The notes: generated by a model from the letters alone, not told the origin. A DNA stretch of 64,000 nt from Stigmatella aurantiaca DW4/3-1 (GCF_000165485.1 NC_014623.1:1445501-1509500); one strand, 5' to 3'; positions 25,608 through 34,331 are shown, numbered from the stretch's first letter. Numbers and translations are program-made.

Positions 25608-25629
25608 ATATACGAAGCAATTCGTATAT
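25608..25629. promoter_or_regulatory. Palindromic operator for the BlaI-like repressor
   Basis: Arms ATATACGAA and TTCGTATAT are perfect inverted copies around GCAA. It is strikingly AT-rich for this genome and lies between the repressor start and the divergent gene. A further half site TTCGTA occurs at 25643. The position fits autoregulation. Confidence 0.7.
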
Positions 25630-25757
25630 GTCAACGAGGACCTTCGTAGACAGCGGGTGTTGCCCCGCTGAATCCCGCAAGCCCCGGGAGGAATGACAGC
25701 CAGGATGTGATAAAATGTCTCACGACTTCCCGGCTGTGGCTCGAAGGGGTTTCCCAG

Positions 25758-27566
25758 ATGGGTTTTTCAAAAGTGATGTTCTTCAGTGGAAGCATTCTTC
25801 ATGAGACCTTCGCGGAGACCGAGACGGCCTCGGAGACCATCGCGCGGTACTCCTACTTGGACTACCTCCGGTGCGTCACCGGCAAGCTTGGGACCTTCCT
25901 CGGGCAGGAGCCCTGCAAGTACCTGCTCTACAAGGGCACGCCCGTCCTGAATCAAGGCTCGACCCGGTTCGAGCTTCACCAGCCTGGAACGAATCAGTTC
26001 GCGGGCACCGAGACGGCGGTGAAGTCCGTGCTGGGCACGGGAACGGTGGTCGGCGCGTTCGCCCGAACGGCCAGCGTGGCCTCCATGCAGCCCGCTTACA
26101 ATCTGCCGGCCAAGGTCTACTTCGTCCGGGACAACAAGACGGGCGCCTATGATGTGGTGAAGGACGGGGATGAGCTTCCTCCGGGGAAGACGCGGGCGAC
26201 GTACACGCTGCGGGGCGCCCAGACCACGGATGCTGTCGGGAATACGTCGTCCCGCATCATCAAGGACGACGCGGACCGCTTCGTCGGCCAGATGCTGAAG
26301 GCGAAGATCGGCTTCCCGGCGTTCTCGGTGTGTGATTGCAACAGCTTTCACACGTCTGGGTATCTCTGGGGGACCTACGCCATCCGCTCGGTCATGGATC
26401 CTGGGAGTGACGATGCGGTGGCCATCCTCAACTTCGATCAGCACCAGGACCTCGGGGGCGGGGCGCTGGTGGCCAGCGATGCCTGGGGACTGCCCACGCT
26501 CGCGTCCGTGAAGAACGGGTGCTACCTCTCGATTGGCAACGCGGCCTCGCGGCGCTCCGGCGAAGGGCTGGGGGGCGAGTACCAGTGGTCGACGACGGTG
26601 GCTTTGCGCAAGGACGGCGCCACGACCCACAGCCCCATCAAGGTCATGACGGTGAAGACGCAGATCGCCCAGAAGGCGATCTCCGCCATGACCGCCGAGG
26701 AGAAGGTCCAGTATTACGGCGCCCTGCTCTCGTCGCTGAGCTCCAAGTGGACGCGGGTGGATCCGCTGGGCAGCGCTCAGGACTGCAGGCTCTCGGACCT
26801 CAAGAACGCGACCCTGGGCATGCCGCTCGCGCCAGGGTGCACGCTGACGCTGGATGCGCTCGATGCGGGGGAGCTGTTCACGTGCTTCTTCCAGGCCCTG
26901 GTGCAGTACCTGGGCCGCCCCATCAAGTACGTGTTCGTCACGGTGGACCGGGACGTCATTCAGAACCACCACACGCAGTGGGGAGACAAGTCCCTGTTCC
27001 CCAATGGCTTCACGCTCGTGCGGACAATCTCCACGGTGCATGAGGCCCTGCTCGCCGCATCCCCCCAATGCACGCTCATCGGCGTGGACATCACCGGATT
27101 GCCCGAGTCGCGGAAGGTCTACGGCCAGTGGACCGACAACATCCAACCGGTGGCATCCACCTGGGAGGGCGCCGAGGAGCAGATCCTCAAGCTGTTCCAG
27201 TGGGGCGAGTCCTGCTTGCAGAGCCAGAGCAGCGCGACGGCGTTGTTCATGTACCGGATGGGCATCATCTTCGACAACTTGACCAAGGACCTCAAGGGAC
27301 GCGCCTTGAGGCCGTATGTCTCGGATGGGGTCCGCAAGGAGATCTCCACCTTCTGGAATCCACTCCGGGCCTCCTTCGAGTCTTCCCAGAAGGGCGGCAA
27401 GGGGCTGATCACTGTCGTGCCCGTCTCCATGCCACCGAAGCTGGAGGAGATCGCCAGCGCGCTCCGATCGGCGAGCCGCACCTCGGGCTATATCTCGAAG
27501 GAGATCAAGACCCAGCTCATTGCCTACGCCAACCGCATTGACAGCCTCCTGAAGCTGGAGGCCTGA
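25758..27566 (+). CDS. Uncharacterised protein with arginase/ureohydrolase-like motifs
   Basis: 602 residues, no signal peptide or membrane segment. Around residues 215-245, AILNFDQHQDLGG resembles the D-A-H-x-D metal-binding strand of the arginase/deacetylase superfamily. Around 390-415, YVFVTVDRDVIQNHH resembles its S-x-D-x-D motif, and later TLIGVDITGLPESR resembles the closing strand. These three in the right order suggest an arginase-like alpha/beta fold with a metal site, as in UPF0489-type proteins. The large N-terminal (about 200 residues) and C-terminal extensions are unfamiliar. The substrate is unknown. The start is uncertain: ATG 25758 is preferred, but a GTG at 25707 is in frame. 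It is divergent from the BlaI operon and converges on modA, so it is expressed alone. Confidence 0.6.
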   Translation: MGFSKVMFFSGSILHETFAETETASETIARYSYLDYLRCVTGKLGTFLGQEPCKYLLYKGTPVLNQGSTRFELHQPGTNQFAGTETAVKSVLGTGTVVGAFARTASVASMQPAYNLPAKVYFVRDNKTGAYDVVKDGDELPPGKTRATYTLRGAQTTDAVGNTSSRIIKDDADRFVGQMLKAKIGFPAFSVCDCNSFHTSGYLWGTYAIRSVMDPGSDDAVAILNFDQHQDLGGGALVASDAWGLPTLASVKNGCYLSIGNAASRRSGEGLGGEYQWSTTVALRKDGATTHSPIKVMTVKTQIAQKAISAMTAEEKVQYYGALLSSLSSKWTRVDPLGSAQDCRLSDLKNATLGMPLAPGCTLTLDALDAGELFTCFFQALVQYLGRPIKYVFVTVDRDVIQNHHTQWGDKSLFPNGFTLVRTISTVHEALLAASPQCTLIGVDITGLPESRKVYGQWTDNIQPVASTWEGAEEQILKLFQWGESCLQSQSSATALFMYRMGIIFDNLTKDLKGRALRPYVSDGVRKEISTFWNPLRASFESSQKGGKGLITVVPVSMPPKLEEIASALRSASRTSGYISKEIKTQLIAYANRIDSLLKLEA

Positions 27567-27576
27567 GGCGGCCCCA

Positions 27577-28389
27577 TCACTCTCCCAGCAGGGAGAAGCC
27601 ATAGCGCTTCAGGAGCGCCCGGCCCTCGGCGCCCAGCAGTTCCTCGCGGAACTGCTTCGCCAGGGCCACGTCCCGGGCGCCCTTCAGGATGGCGCCCCCC
27701 TGTTCCATGCGCGGGTAGGCCTCCAGGGGCACCTCCCAGCTCCGGCCCTGGTCCTTCATGGCCGGGGCCAGCGCGAGCGCCAGGGCGATGATGCCCACGT
27801 CCGCCGAGCCGCTCTGCACGAACTGGGCGGCCTGCGCGATGTTCTCGCCCAAGACGAGCTTGTCCTTCACGGCCTCATAGACCCCCTGGCTCTTCAAGGC
27901 AGCCTCGGCCGCGCGGCCATAAGGTGCATGCTGGGGGTTGGCGATGGCGATGCGCTTGGCGGCGGGGTCTTCCAGGGCCTTCAGCCCGAGTGTCTCCACG
28001 GGCAGCGAGGAGCCGTTGGGCACCCACACCACGATGCGGCCCACGGCATAGTGGAAGACGCCACTGTCATCGACGAGCCCCTTGTTGGCCAGCTCGCGGG
28101 GGTAGGCCACATCCGCGGACAGGAAGACGTCGAAGGGGGCGCCCTGGGAAATCTGCGCGAGGAAGTTGCCCGACGAGCCATAGGTGGCCTGGACTTCCGC
28201 GCCCGGGTGTCTTGCCCGGAACTCCTTCAGGAATTCATCCAGCGCGAACTTGAGATCCGACGCCGCGGCGATGGTGAGCGTGCCGGCGGGTTTGGGCGCC
28301 GCCTCCTCGCTGCGCAAGCCTTTCACGAGGCCCACGCCGACGATGAGTGCCGCGCCCGCCACGAGGGCGGTCTTCACAAGGGAGTTCAT
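27577..28389 (-). CDS. modA: ModA-type molybdate/oxyanion substrate-binding protein
   Basis: 270 residues. An uncleaved or cleaved N-terminal signal helix (7-25) precedes a type II periplasmic binding protein: AAASDLKFALDEF, YGSSGNFLAQISQGAPFDVF and LSADVAYP are diagnostic of ModA and carry the anion-binding Ser residues. Further on, IANPQHAPYGRAAE and SADVGIIAL are family features. It would capture molybdate or tungstate for an ABC transporter, but no modB or modC gene lies within the window. The start overlaps the stop of the upstream HTH-PBP regulator (ATGA), so they are a coupled pair. A role as sensor component or partner of a distant transporter is possible. Confidence 0.88.
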   Translation of the reverse strand: MNSLVKTALVAGAALIVGVGLVKGLRSEEAAPKPAGTLTIAAASDLKFALDEFLKEFRARHPGAEVQATYGSSGNFLAQISQGAPFDVFLSADVAYPRELANKGLVDDSGVFHYAVGRIVVWVPNGSSLPVETLGLKALEDPAAKRIAIANPQHAPYGRAAEAALKSQGVYEAVKDKLVLGENIAQAAQFVQSGSADVGIIALALALAPAMKDQGRSWEVPLEAYPRMEQGGAILKGARDVALAKQFREELLGAEGRALLKRYGFSLLGE

Positions 28390-29339
28390 CGGGCTTCACC
28401 TCTGCTGGAGGAAGGGGGGGATGGCCGTGGGGCGGCGCGTGCCGCGAGGAGCTGGAGCTTCCCGGTCTCCCCGGGTTCGTAACCGGGAATCGCCTGGAGC
28501 GAGCGCTTGAACGCAGGCCCTTGGGCGGTTTCGCACAAGCCCACCACGGCGGGATTTCCCAGACAGGTGGCTGGGAGGACGAGCCCATAGGCTTCGTGTC
28601 CAAGGGAGCGGAAGGACAGCCCGAGCCGCGCCGCCCAAGCCCGGGACGCGAGCCCCACGTCTGCCTCTCCCCTCGCCACGGCGCAGGCCACGTCCCGGTG
28701 AGAGGCGAGGAGCGCCGCGCGCTGGTGAACAACCCGTGGGTCCAATCCGGCTTCCCGCAGCACCTGGTCGAGGTGGTGCCGGACGCCGGCCGTGGGGGGG
28801 CGGCTGGCGAACCTCGCCCGCGAGAGCCGTTCGAGGGGAGGCGGTTTCTTCCCGGGCGCGGCGAGCAGGCCGACCTCCCGGTGAACGAGGTGGAGGCGCG
28901 CCAGCCCGCCCTGGGTGTCGAGGGTGGCGGGCAGCTCGCCGTGCCACCCGGCCGCGAGGACCTGGCCCTGCTGCAACCACTCCAGCGCATGCGAGCGGTC
29001 GGCGAGCACGAAGCCCATGAGCGGATGGCCTCCCGCCGCGTGCTGGGAGAGCAGGGCCTCCACGGCGAGGTCTCCGTTCGCGGCCAGCAGCGGGGCGGGG
29101 GAGGCGTCGCCGCGCGAGGGGCTGGGCCCGGGGGCAGGGCGGGGGGAGACCTCTGACCAGCGAAGCACCTCCTCGCGGGGGAAGAGCCACTTGCCCCCGG
29201 CGCGGCGCGCGGGGATTCCCCGCTTCAGCAGGCGGTAGACGTGCTTGGGGTGAACGCGCAGCAGCGCCGCCACCTCGTCCGTGGTGAGCAGCTCATCCGG
29301 GGAGCCAGGAGCACGGGGGGCGGGAACCATGGTCACCAT
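28386..29339 (-). CDS. HTH regulator fused to a periplasmic-binding-protein-like domain
   Basis: 317 residues. Residues 15-62 form an excisionase/MerR-like helix-turn-helix (LLTTDEVAALLRVHPKHVYR, then GGKWLFPREEVLRW). After a Pro-rich linker, residues of about 90-300 resemble the PBP-like domain seen fused to such HTH domains in one-component molybdate-type regulators. The ligand-binding domain is cytoplasmic here, as there is no signal peptide. It is coupled to modA, so molybdate or a related anion is the likely effector. ATG 29339 is the first start; a second ATG lies three codons later. Two direct copies of an AT-rich word overlap its start and are candidate autoregulatory sites. Confidence 0.8.
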   Translation of the reverse strand: MVTMVPAPRAPGSPDELLTTDEVAALLRVHPKHVYRLLKRGIPARRAGGKWLFPREEVLRWSEVSPRPAPGPSPSRGDASPAPLLAANGDLAVEALLSQHAAGGHPLMGFVLADRSHALEWLQQGQVLAAGWHGELPATLDTQGGLARLHLVHREVGLLAAPGKKPPPLERLSRARFASRPPTAGVRHHLDQVLREAGLDPRVVHQRAALLASHRDVACAVARGEADVGLASRAWAARLGLSFRSLGHEAYGLVLPATCLGNPAVVGLCETAQGPAFKRSLQAIPGYEPGETGKLQLLAARAAPRPSPPSSSRGEAR

Positions 29340-29358
29340 TTTCTACAATTTTCTACCA
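29338..29358. promoter_or_regulatory. Tandem AT-rich repeats between divergent genes
   Basis: Two direct copies, ATTTTCTACA and ATTTTCTACC, in a very GC-rich background, placed over the 5' end of the regulator gene and about 55 bases before the divergent lipoprotein start. A candidate binding site for the HTH-PBP regulator. Confidence 0.5.
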
Positions 29359-29410
29359 AAGGGAACAATGCGGGTAGATTGAGGCGCTCTTGAACCCCTT
29401 GGAGAAACCG

Positions 29411-30292
29411 ATGCGCGCTGCCGTTGGGGCGATGGTCCTGTTGGCCCTCTGTGCTTGTGGAAGTACGCCCGGCCCCTCGGGTCCGGGTCCTCTCGACCGT
29501 GGTCCGAAGGCCGTCAGCCTGGAGGCGGATCCCAACGGGTTGTGGTGGGACGCCGCCTCGGGGACGCTTTTCCTGGCGGATGATGAGAACAACCGCGTCC
29601 TCCAGTGGACGGACGCCGGGGGGGTCTCGTTGGTGGCGGATCTTCCGCCCGCGCCGGCCAATGGGGCGGGGTTGGGCAATCTCGTGCGGATGCCCGATGG
29701 CACCCTCGTCGTCGTGCGCTTCGGGGGCGGGACCGCGGGGGATGTCGTGTTCATCCGCCCCGATGGGAGCACCCACAAGGTGCCGGGCTTGAAACCCGAT
29801 CGGCGGCGCATCGGGCTGACCCTGGCCCAGGATGGTCAGCTCTACGTCACCTATTTCGTGCGCGTGAGCAACGTCAACGTGGGCTCCGTGGCGCGGCTCA
29901 CCCTGGAGGGGGTGGAGCAGGAGGTGATTGGCGCGCTGGAGAAGCCGGTGGGCGTCATCGGCGTGGGCGATGCGCTCTTCGTGAGCGATCAGCTGGCGGG
30001 CAAGGTGTACCGCGCGCCCCTGGCCTCACCCCAGGAGTATACGCTCCATGCGGACCTTCCGAGTCCGGACTTGCTGGCGGTGGGACCCGGTGGATCGCTG
30101 CTCACCGGAAGCCGTGAGGGGAAGGTGTTTCAGATAAGCCCCTCGGGAGAAGTGGGTGTCCTGGCGGCCGGGTATCAGCAGCCGCGCGGGCTGGCCTACG
30201 ACGCGGAGAACCGGCGCCTGTTCATCGCCGACCACGATGGGGACACCTCCAACGGCACCACTCACGTGCTGCAGATCATCCCGGTCGAATGA
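29411..30292 (+). CDS. Beta-propeller (SMP-30/NHL-like) lipoprotein
   Basis: 293 residues. The signal peptide ends in LALCAC, a lipobox, so it is an envelope lipoprotein. The remainder is repeated four-stranded sheets: LWWDAASGTLFLADDENNRV, LGNLVRMPDGTLVVV, VGVIGVGDALFVSDQ and GLAYDAENRRLFIADHDGD. These resemble NHL and SMP-30/gluconolactonase-like blades with Asp-rich loops. A catalytic function cannot be claimed. GGAG lies 7 bases before ATG 29411; an in-frame TTG at 29390 has none. The stop overlaps the start of the porin gene by four bases, so the two are coupled. It may form an outer-membrane complex with the porin. Confidence 0.78.
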   Translation: MRAAVGAMVLLALCACGSTPGPSGPGPLDRGPKAVSLEADPNGLWWDAASGTLFLADDENNRVLQWTDAGGVSLVADLPPAPANGAGLGNLVRMPDGTLVVVRFGGGTAGDVVFIRPDGSTHKVPGLKPDRRRIGLTLAQDGQLYVTYFVRVSNVNVGSVARLTLEGVEQEVIGALEKPVGVIGVGDALFVSDQLAGKVYRAPLASPQEYTLHADLPSPDLLAVGPGGSLLTGSREGKVFQISPSGEVGVLAAGYQQPRGLAYDAENRRLFIADHDGDTSNGTTHVLQIIPVE

Positions 30293-31449
30293 TGCGCGCC
30301 TGCCTGGTGTTGGTTGGGGTCCTGCTTTCGGGGCAGGCCATGGCGGAGCCCTTGTTCTCGCCGCTCTTGGTCGGGGAACTGGACTACCGGGTGCACTCCA
30401 CCGAGGTGGAAGGGTTCACGGGCTTTGCCCTGGGACGCTTCCGTCTGGGCGGCGCGCTGCGGCCCACGGAGAGGTTCCTCGCGGTGGGCAGTGTGGAGTG
30501 GGCCCTCGAGAAGCCCCTGCTCACGGACGCCTTGGTGCTGTTCACTCCCGTGGAGGGCATTCACCTGAGCCTCGGCTATGGCAAGACGCCGCTCTTTGCC
30601 TCGGCGAAGGATGTGGCCGTGGAGGCGCTCTCCATTCCCGAGCTGTCCCTGCCCGTGCGGGCGCTGTGGCCGCAGCGAGACCTGGGGTTGGAGGCGCAAT
30701 TCTCCCCGAAGACGCTGCCCCTGGAGGCGTGGTTGCGGGTCGGCAACGGCTCCCGGAGTTCCCTGGGAAATGACAACGCGGCGCCCGCGGTGGATGTCCG
30801 CCTGGATTCGCTGTGGGGAGGCGCCTCCCCCGCCGCGGCGCCAGACACCTCATGGGGCCTGCGGCTGGGGGGCGGCGTGCATGCCGAAGATGCCTTCGAC
30901 CGCGCAGGCATCGGGGGCACGACCCCCACGGGCTTTCTCTTCTATCGGCCGGTGCCCGTGTCCGGTTGGCGCTGGGTGACGGAAGCCCACGCGGTGTTCT
31001 GGAGCGGTCCTCTCCAGGTGACGGCCGAGGGCGGCGTGGCCTGGGAGCAGCGCTCGCGTGACACCGATGGCAATCCCCAGACGCCCCGCGAGACGCTTCC
31101 GGGCATCCGGGCACAAGGAGGCGCGGTGGAGGTCTCCTGGCTGGTGCGGGGAAAGCGCAGGCCGGCCCGGGGCTGGCCCGTGGTTCCGTCCGAGGGCGAG
31201 GGGATGGGGATCCAGGGGGCCGTGGAGGTTGCCGGGCGGGTGGAGCGGCTCGTCGCGGGGCTGGGCGCCTCGGATGTTCAAACCGGGGGCTCGGGGGGAG
31301 GCGCCTTGGCGGTGCGGTGGTGGGCCACGGACTTCGTGGGGGCCGGGGTGGCGGGGTACTACCTCCGCTATGACCATCCCCCCATCGAAGCGCCGGACCG
31401 GCGCGACTCATGGCTCGTGCTGAGCCGTGTCACGGTGAGCTTCCGCTAG
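30289..31449 (+). CDS. Outer-membrane porin (OprO/P-like)
   Basis: 386 residues with a signal peptide ending in AMA-E. The mature protein is rich in amphipathic beta strands and Gly/aromatic residues: LGRFRLGGALRPTERF, HLSLGYGKTPLFASAKD, LGLEAQFSPKTLPLEAWLRVGN and a C-terminal VLSRVTVSFR with a penultimate Phe as expected for a barrel. The region resembling phosphate-selective porins is the GYGKTP to RVGNG part. The ligand is unknown. It starts inside the stop of the upstream propeller lipoprotein (ATGATG). It converges on the pilT-like gene with 11 bases between. Confidence 0.72.
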   Translation: MMRACLVLVGVLLSGQAMAEPLFSPLLVGELDYRVHSTEVEGFTGFALGRFRLGGALRPTERFLAVGSVEWALEKPLLTDALVLFTPVEGIHLSLGYGKTPLFASAKDVAVEALSIPELSLPVRALWPQRDLGLEAQFSPKTLPLEAWLRVGNGSRSSLGNDNAAPAVDVRLDSLWGGASPAAAPDTSWGLRLGGGVHAEDAFDRAGIGGTTPTGFLFYRPVPVSGWRWVTEAHAVFWSGPLQVTAEGGVAWEQRSRDTDGNPQTPRETLPGIRAQGGAVEVSWLVRGKRRPARGWPVVPSEGEGMGIQGAVEVAGRVERLVAGLGASDVQTGGSGGGALAVRWWATDFVGAGVAGYYLRYDHPPIEAPDRRDSWLVLSRVTVSFR

Positions 31450-31460
31450 GCGAAGCGCGG

Positions 31461-32567
31461 TCAGGCCTTGAGGTCTTCGGACAGCACGAAGTCCGGCTTG
31501 ATGCGCTGAAGGGTCTTGGCGAAGGACTCCCGGTCCTGGGCCTTGTCCAGCGCGGCCTCGGGGGCGATGGTGCCCGCGGCCACCAGCTTCTCCAGGTGCA
31601 TGTCCAGCGTCTGCATGCCCTGGGACTGGCCCGCCTGCATCTTGCTGGCGATCTGGAAGACCTTGCCCTCGCGGATCATCGACGCGATGGCGCTGCCGCC
31701 GATGAGGATCTCCAGCGCCGCCACGCGGCCCTTGCCGTCCGCGGTGCGCACGAGCTGCTGGGCGACGATGCCCGCGAGGCTCTCGGCCAGCATGCCGCGG
31801 ATGGCCGGCTGCTCGTCCGCGGGGAAGGAGTTAACGATGCGGTCGATGGTGGCCGGGGCGCTGTTGGTGTGCACCGTGGCGAACACCAGCACGCCGAAGC
31901 TCGCCAGCTGGAGCGCCAGCTTCATCGTCTCGTTGGTGCGCAACTCGCCGATGAGGATGACGTTCGGGTCCTCGCGGCCCGCCGAGCGGATGGCGGTGGC
32001 GAAGCTGATGGCGTGAGGGCCCACCTCGCGGTGCGTCACCTGGGCCTTGATGGACTCGTGCACGAACTCCACCGGGTCCTCGATGGTGAGGATGTGCGCG
32101 TGGCGGGTCTGATTGATGTGGTTGATCATCCCCGCCAGGGTGGTGGACTTGCCGCTGCCCGTGGGGCCGGTGACGAGCACCAGGCCGCTGCGGCGCTCGG
32201 CCAGCTTGCGCACCACCTCCGGGGTGTTCAGGTCCGTGAGCGTGAGCACCTTGCTGGGAATGGTGCGGAAGACCGCCGCCAGCCCCGTCGCCTTGTAGAA
32301 GTAGTTGGCGCGGAAGCGGGCCTTCGTCCCGTAGCTGTAGGCGAAGTCGAGGTCCATCTCCTCGGTGATCTGCTTCTTCTGGTCCGGGTTGACGATATCG
32401 AAGAGCAGGCTCTCCATCTCGGGCGGGGTGAGGGGGGCCTCGCGCAGGGGCGTCAGCTCTCCCCGGATGCGGCCCATCGGGGGGTGCCCGATGCTCATGT
32501 GGAGGTCGCTGCCCTTCTCGGCGAGGAGGGCGTCGAACAGGGGGGCGATGCGGGGCTGGGCGGTCAT
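31461..32567 (-). CDS. PilT-family type IV pilus retraction ATPase
   Basis: 368 residues, the usual PilT length. Walker A GPTGSGKSTT, an Asp box (ILTIEDPVEFVH), Walker B VILIGELRTNETM and the HT motif in FATVHTNSAPATIDR are all present. One oddity: the Walker B region reads GELR rather than the usual GEMR. It lacks the typical AIRNLIRE near the C-terminus in exact form but has AIASMIREGKVFQI instead. Family members power pilus retraction in S-motility. It is 10 bases downstream of a second PilT-like gene. In Myxococcus xanthus a pair of pilT paralogues also lies near the dif locus, and the same neighbourhood appears here. Confidence 0.9.
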   Translation of the reverse strand: MTAQPRIAPLFDALLAEKGSDLHMSIGHPPMGRIRGELTPLREAPLTPPEMESLLFDIVNPDQKKQITEEMDLDFAYSYGTKARFRANYFYKATGLAAVFRTIPSKVLTLTDLNTPEVVRKLAERRSGLVLVTGPTGSGKSTTLAGMINHINQTRHAHILTIEDPVEFVHESIKAQVTHREVGPHAISFATAIRSAGREDPNVILIGELRTNETMKLALQLASFGVLVFATVHTNSAPATIDRIVNSFPADEQPAIRGMLAESLAGIVAQQLVRTADGKGRVAALEILIGGSAIASMIREGKVFQIASKMQAGQSQGMQTLDMHLEKLVAAGTIAPEAALDKAQDRESFAKTLQRIKPDFVLSEDLKA

Positions 32568-32577
32568 GGTCGGTCCC

Positions 32578-34254
32578 TCACGCGCTCCGGCGGCCCAGCA
32601 GCGAGCCCACCTTGTTCATCAGCTTCCCATCCTGCGCGGGCGCCTCGGGCTGCGGGGCGCCGGGCCGCTTGCCGGTCACCACGGCCTCCAGCTCGTCTGG
32701 GCTCTCCGCGAAGCCGCGGGCGATCTCCAGCGTCGTCTTGCCCGCCTTGACCAGCTCCGCCAGCGAGTCGTCGAAGCGGATGATGCCCAGGCTCTTGCCG
32801 CGCTGCTGGAGCGAGGGGATCTGGAAGGTCTTGTTGTCGCGGATGAGGTTGCCCAGGGCCACCGAGCCCGGGAGCACCTCGGCCGCCGCCACCAGGCCCT
32901 TGCCATCGGCGCTCGGCAGCAGCCGCTGGCTGACGATGAGCCGCAGGCTGGAGGCCAGCGTCAAGCGCACCTGCGCCTGGTCGCCGGGGGGAAACAGGTC
33001 GATCAACCGGTCGATGGTCTTCGCCGCGCTGGGGGTGTTCATCGTGCTGATGAGCAGGTGGCCCGTTTCGCTGGCCGCCAGCGCCATGCGCACCGTCTCC
33101 GTGTCGCGCAATTCGCCCACGACGATGACGTCTGGATCCTCGCGCAGCGAGCCCTTGAGGGCGCTGGCGAACGTGCGGGTGTGGGTGCCCACCTCGCGCT
33201 GGCTCAGCAGCGCCTGCTTGCGGGGGTGGAGGTACTCCACGGGGTCTTCCACGGTGAGCACGTGGTGCTTGGATTCGCGGTTGATGAGGTCCACGAGGGC
33301 CGTCAGCGTGCTCGTCTTGCCGTGGCCCGAAGGGCCGGTGACGACGATGAGCCCCTGGTGGTGGTGGGCGGCCTTGGCGATGCTCGGCGGCAGGCCGAGG
33401 GACTCCAGGGTGGGAATCTCCCGGGAGATGACGCGGAAGGAGCCCTTGAAGCCGGTGCGCTGGCGGCACACGTTGACGCGGAACCGCCCGCTGGCGGCGG
33501 ATTCGAGCGAGAAGTCACAGCTGCCATCCTTCTCCAGCACGGGGCGGAGCCGGGCGGGAACCTGCGGTAGGAGCATCTGCTCCACCTTCTCGGGGGAGAG
33601 CACCTCGCCCTCGGGCCTTAGCTCCGAGGCCACGCGGAACAGGGCCGGCCGGCCCGCGACGACGTGCAAGTCGCTGGCGCCCAGCCGCCGCGCCTCCTCC
33701 ATCAAGGAAGGCAGATCCTTCCAGAACTCCACCCGGGGGGGCGCGGCCGGCGCGGCCGGGGAGGGCTGGAGGGTGGGGGGCTGCACCGGGTTGGGCGAGG
33801 CCTTGATGACCTTCATGCCCACGGACGAGGGGCGGATGGGGGGAATGTTGGGCGCCACGGGCGCATTCGGGTCCCCGGCGGGGGCTTCCGGGGCGGCGGG
33901 GGCCTCGGCGGCGGCCTCCGCGGGGCGGGCGCCTGGGACGGTGGCGGCGCTGTCCCCGGTGCGCATCACCCGCAGGCTGAGGAGTTCTCCCCGGCGCGCC
34001 GCGATGATGGAGAGGGTGGCCATGCCCTCGGCGCGCACGGACCACTTCACGGGCTTCTCCGTCACCGAGGCGGCGCGCGCGGGGCCCACCATCGCCAGCA
34101 GGGTGCGGTTCAGCTCGTCCGCGGTCAGGACAGCGTTGTCCACCGGCTCATAGCCATTGAGGCTTTTGATCATCGGGCAGCGCCCGGTGGTCAGGGCGAG
34201 CTCGGTGATGGCCGGATGGGACAGGTAGCGCAGCATCTCCGCGATGGGCTTCAT
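32578..34254 (-). CDS. PilT/PilU-like ATPase with an extra N-terminal domain
   Basis: 558 residues, about 200 more than PilT. Residues 1-110 form a small alpha/beta domain resembling the N-domain of secretion ATPases (starts MKPIAEMLRYLSHPAITELA). A Pro/Ala-rich linker (110-180) follows, then a full PilT core with GPSGHGKTSTL, LTVEDPVEYLHPRK, VIVVGELRDTETV and STMNTPSAAKTIDR. Here HT is replaced by MN, a change from canonical PilT in the His box. The linker encodes many repeated Pro-Ala residues. It probably modulates retraction alongside the downstream PilT; a direct role is not proven. The two genes form an operon. Confidence 0.87.
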   Translation of the reverse strand: MKPIAEMLRYLSHPAITELALTTGRCPMIKSLNGYEPVDNAVLTADELNRTLLAMVGPARAASVTEKPVKWSVRAEGMATLSIIAARRGELLSLRVMRTGDSAATVPGARPAEAAAEAPAAPEAPAGDPNAPVAPNIPPIRPSSVGMKVIKASPNPVQPPTLQPSPAAPAAPPRVEFWKDLPSLMEEARRLGASDLHVVAGRPALFRVASELRPEGEVLSPEKVEQMLLPQVPARLRPVLEKDGSCDFSLESAASGRFRVNVCRQRTGFKGSFRVISREIPTLESLGLPPSIAKAAHHHQGLIVVTGPSGHGKTSTLTALVDLINRESKHHVLTVEDPVEYLHPRKQALLSQREVGTHTRTFASALKGSLREDPDVIVVGELRDTETVRMALAASETGHLLISTMNTPSAAKTIDRLIDLFPPGDQAQVRLTLASSLRLIVSQRLLPSADGKGLVAAAEVLPGSVALGNLIRDNKTFQIPSLQQRGKSLGIIRFDDSLAELVKAGKTTLEIARGFAESPDELEAVVTGKRPGAPQPEAPAQDGKLMNKVGSLLGRRSA

Positions 34255-34331
34255 GAAGGATCCGCGTCGGCTCGAAGGTCAAAAAGGAGAAAGAACCCGG
34301 CACAGGATAGTCCAACCCCTCGAAAACATCG

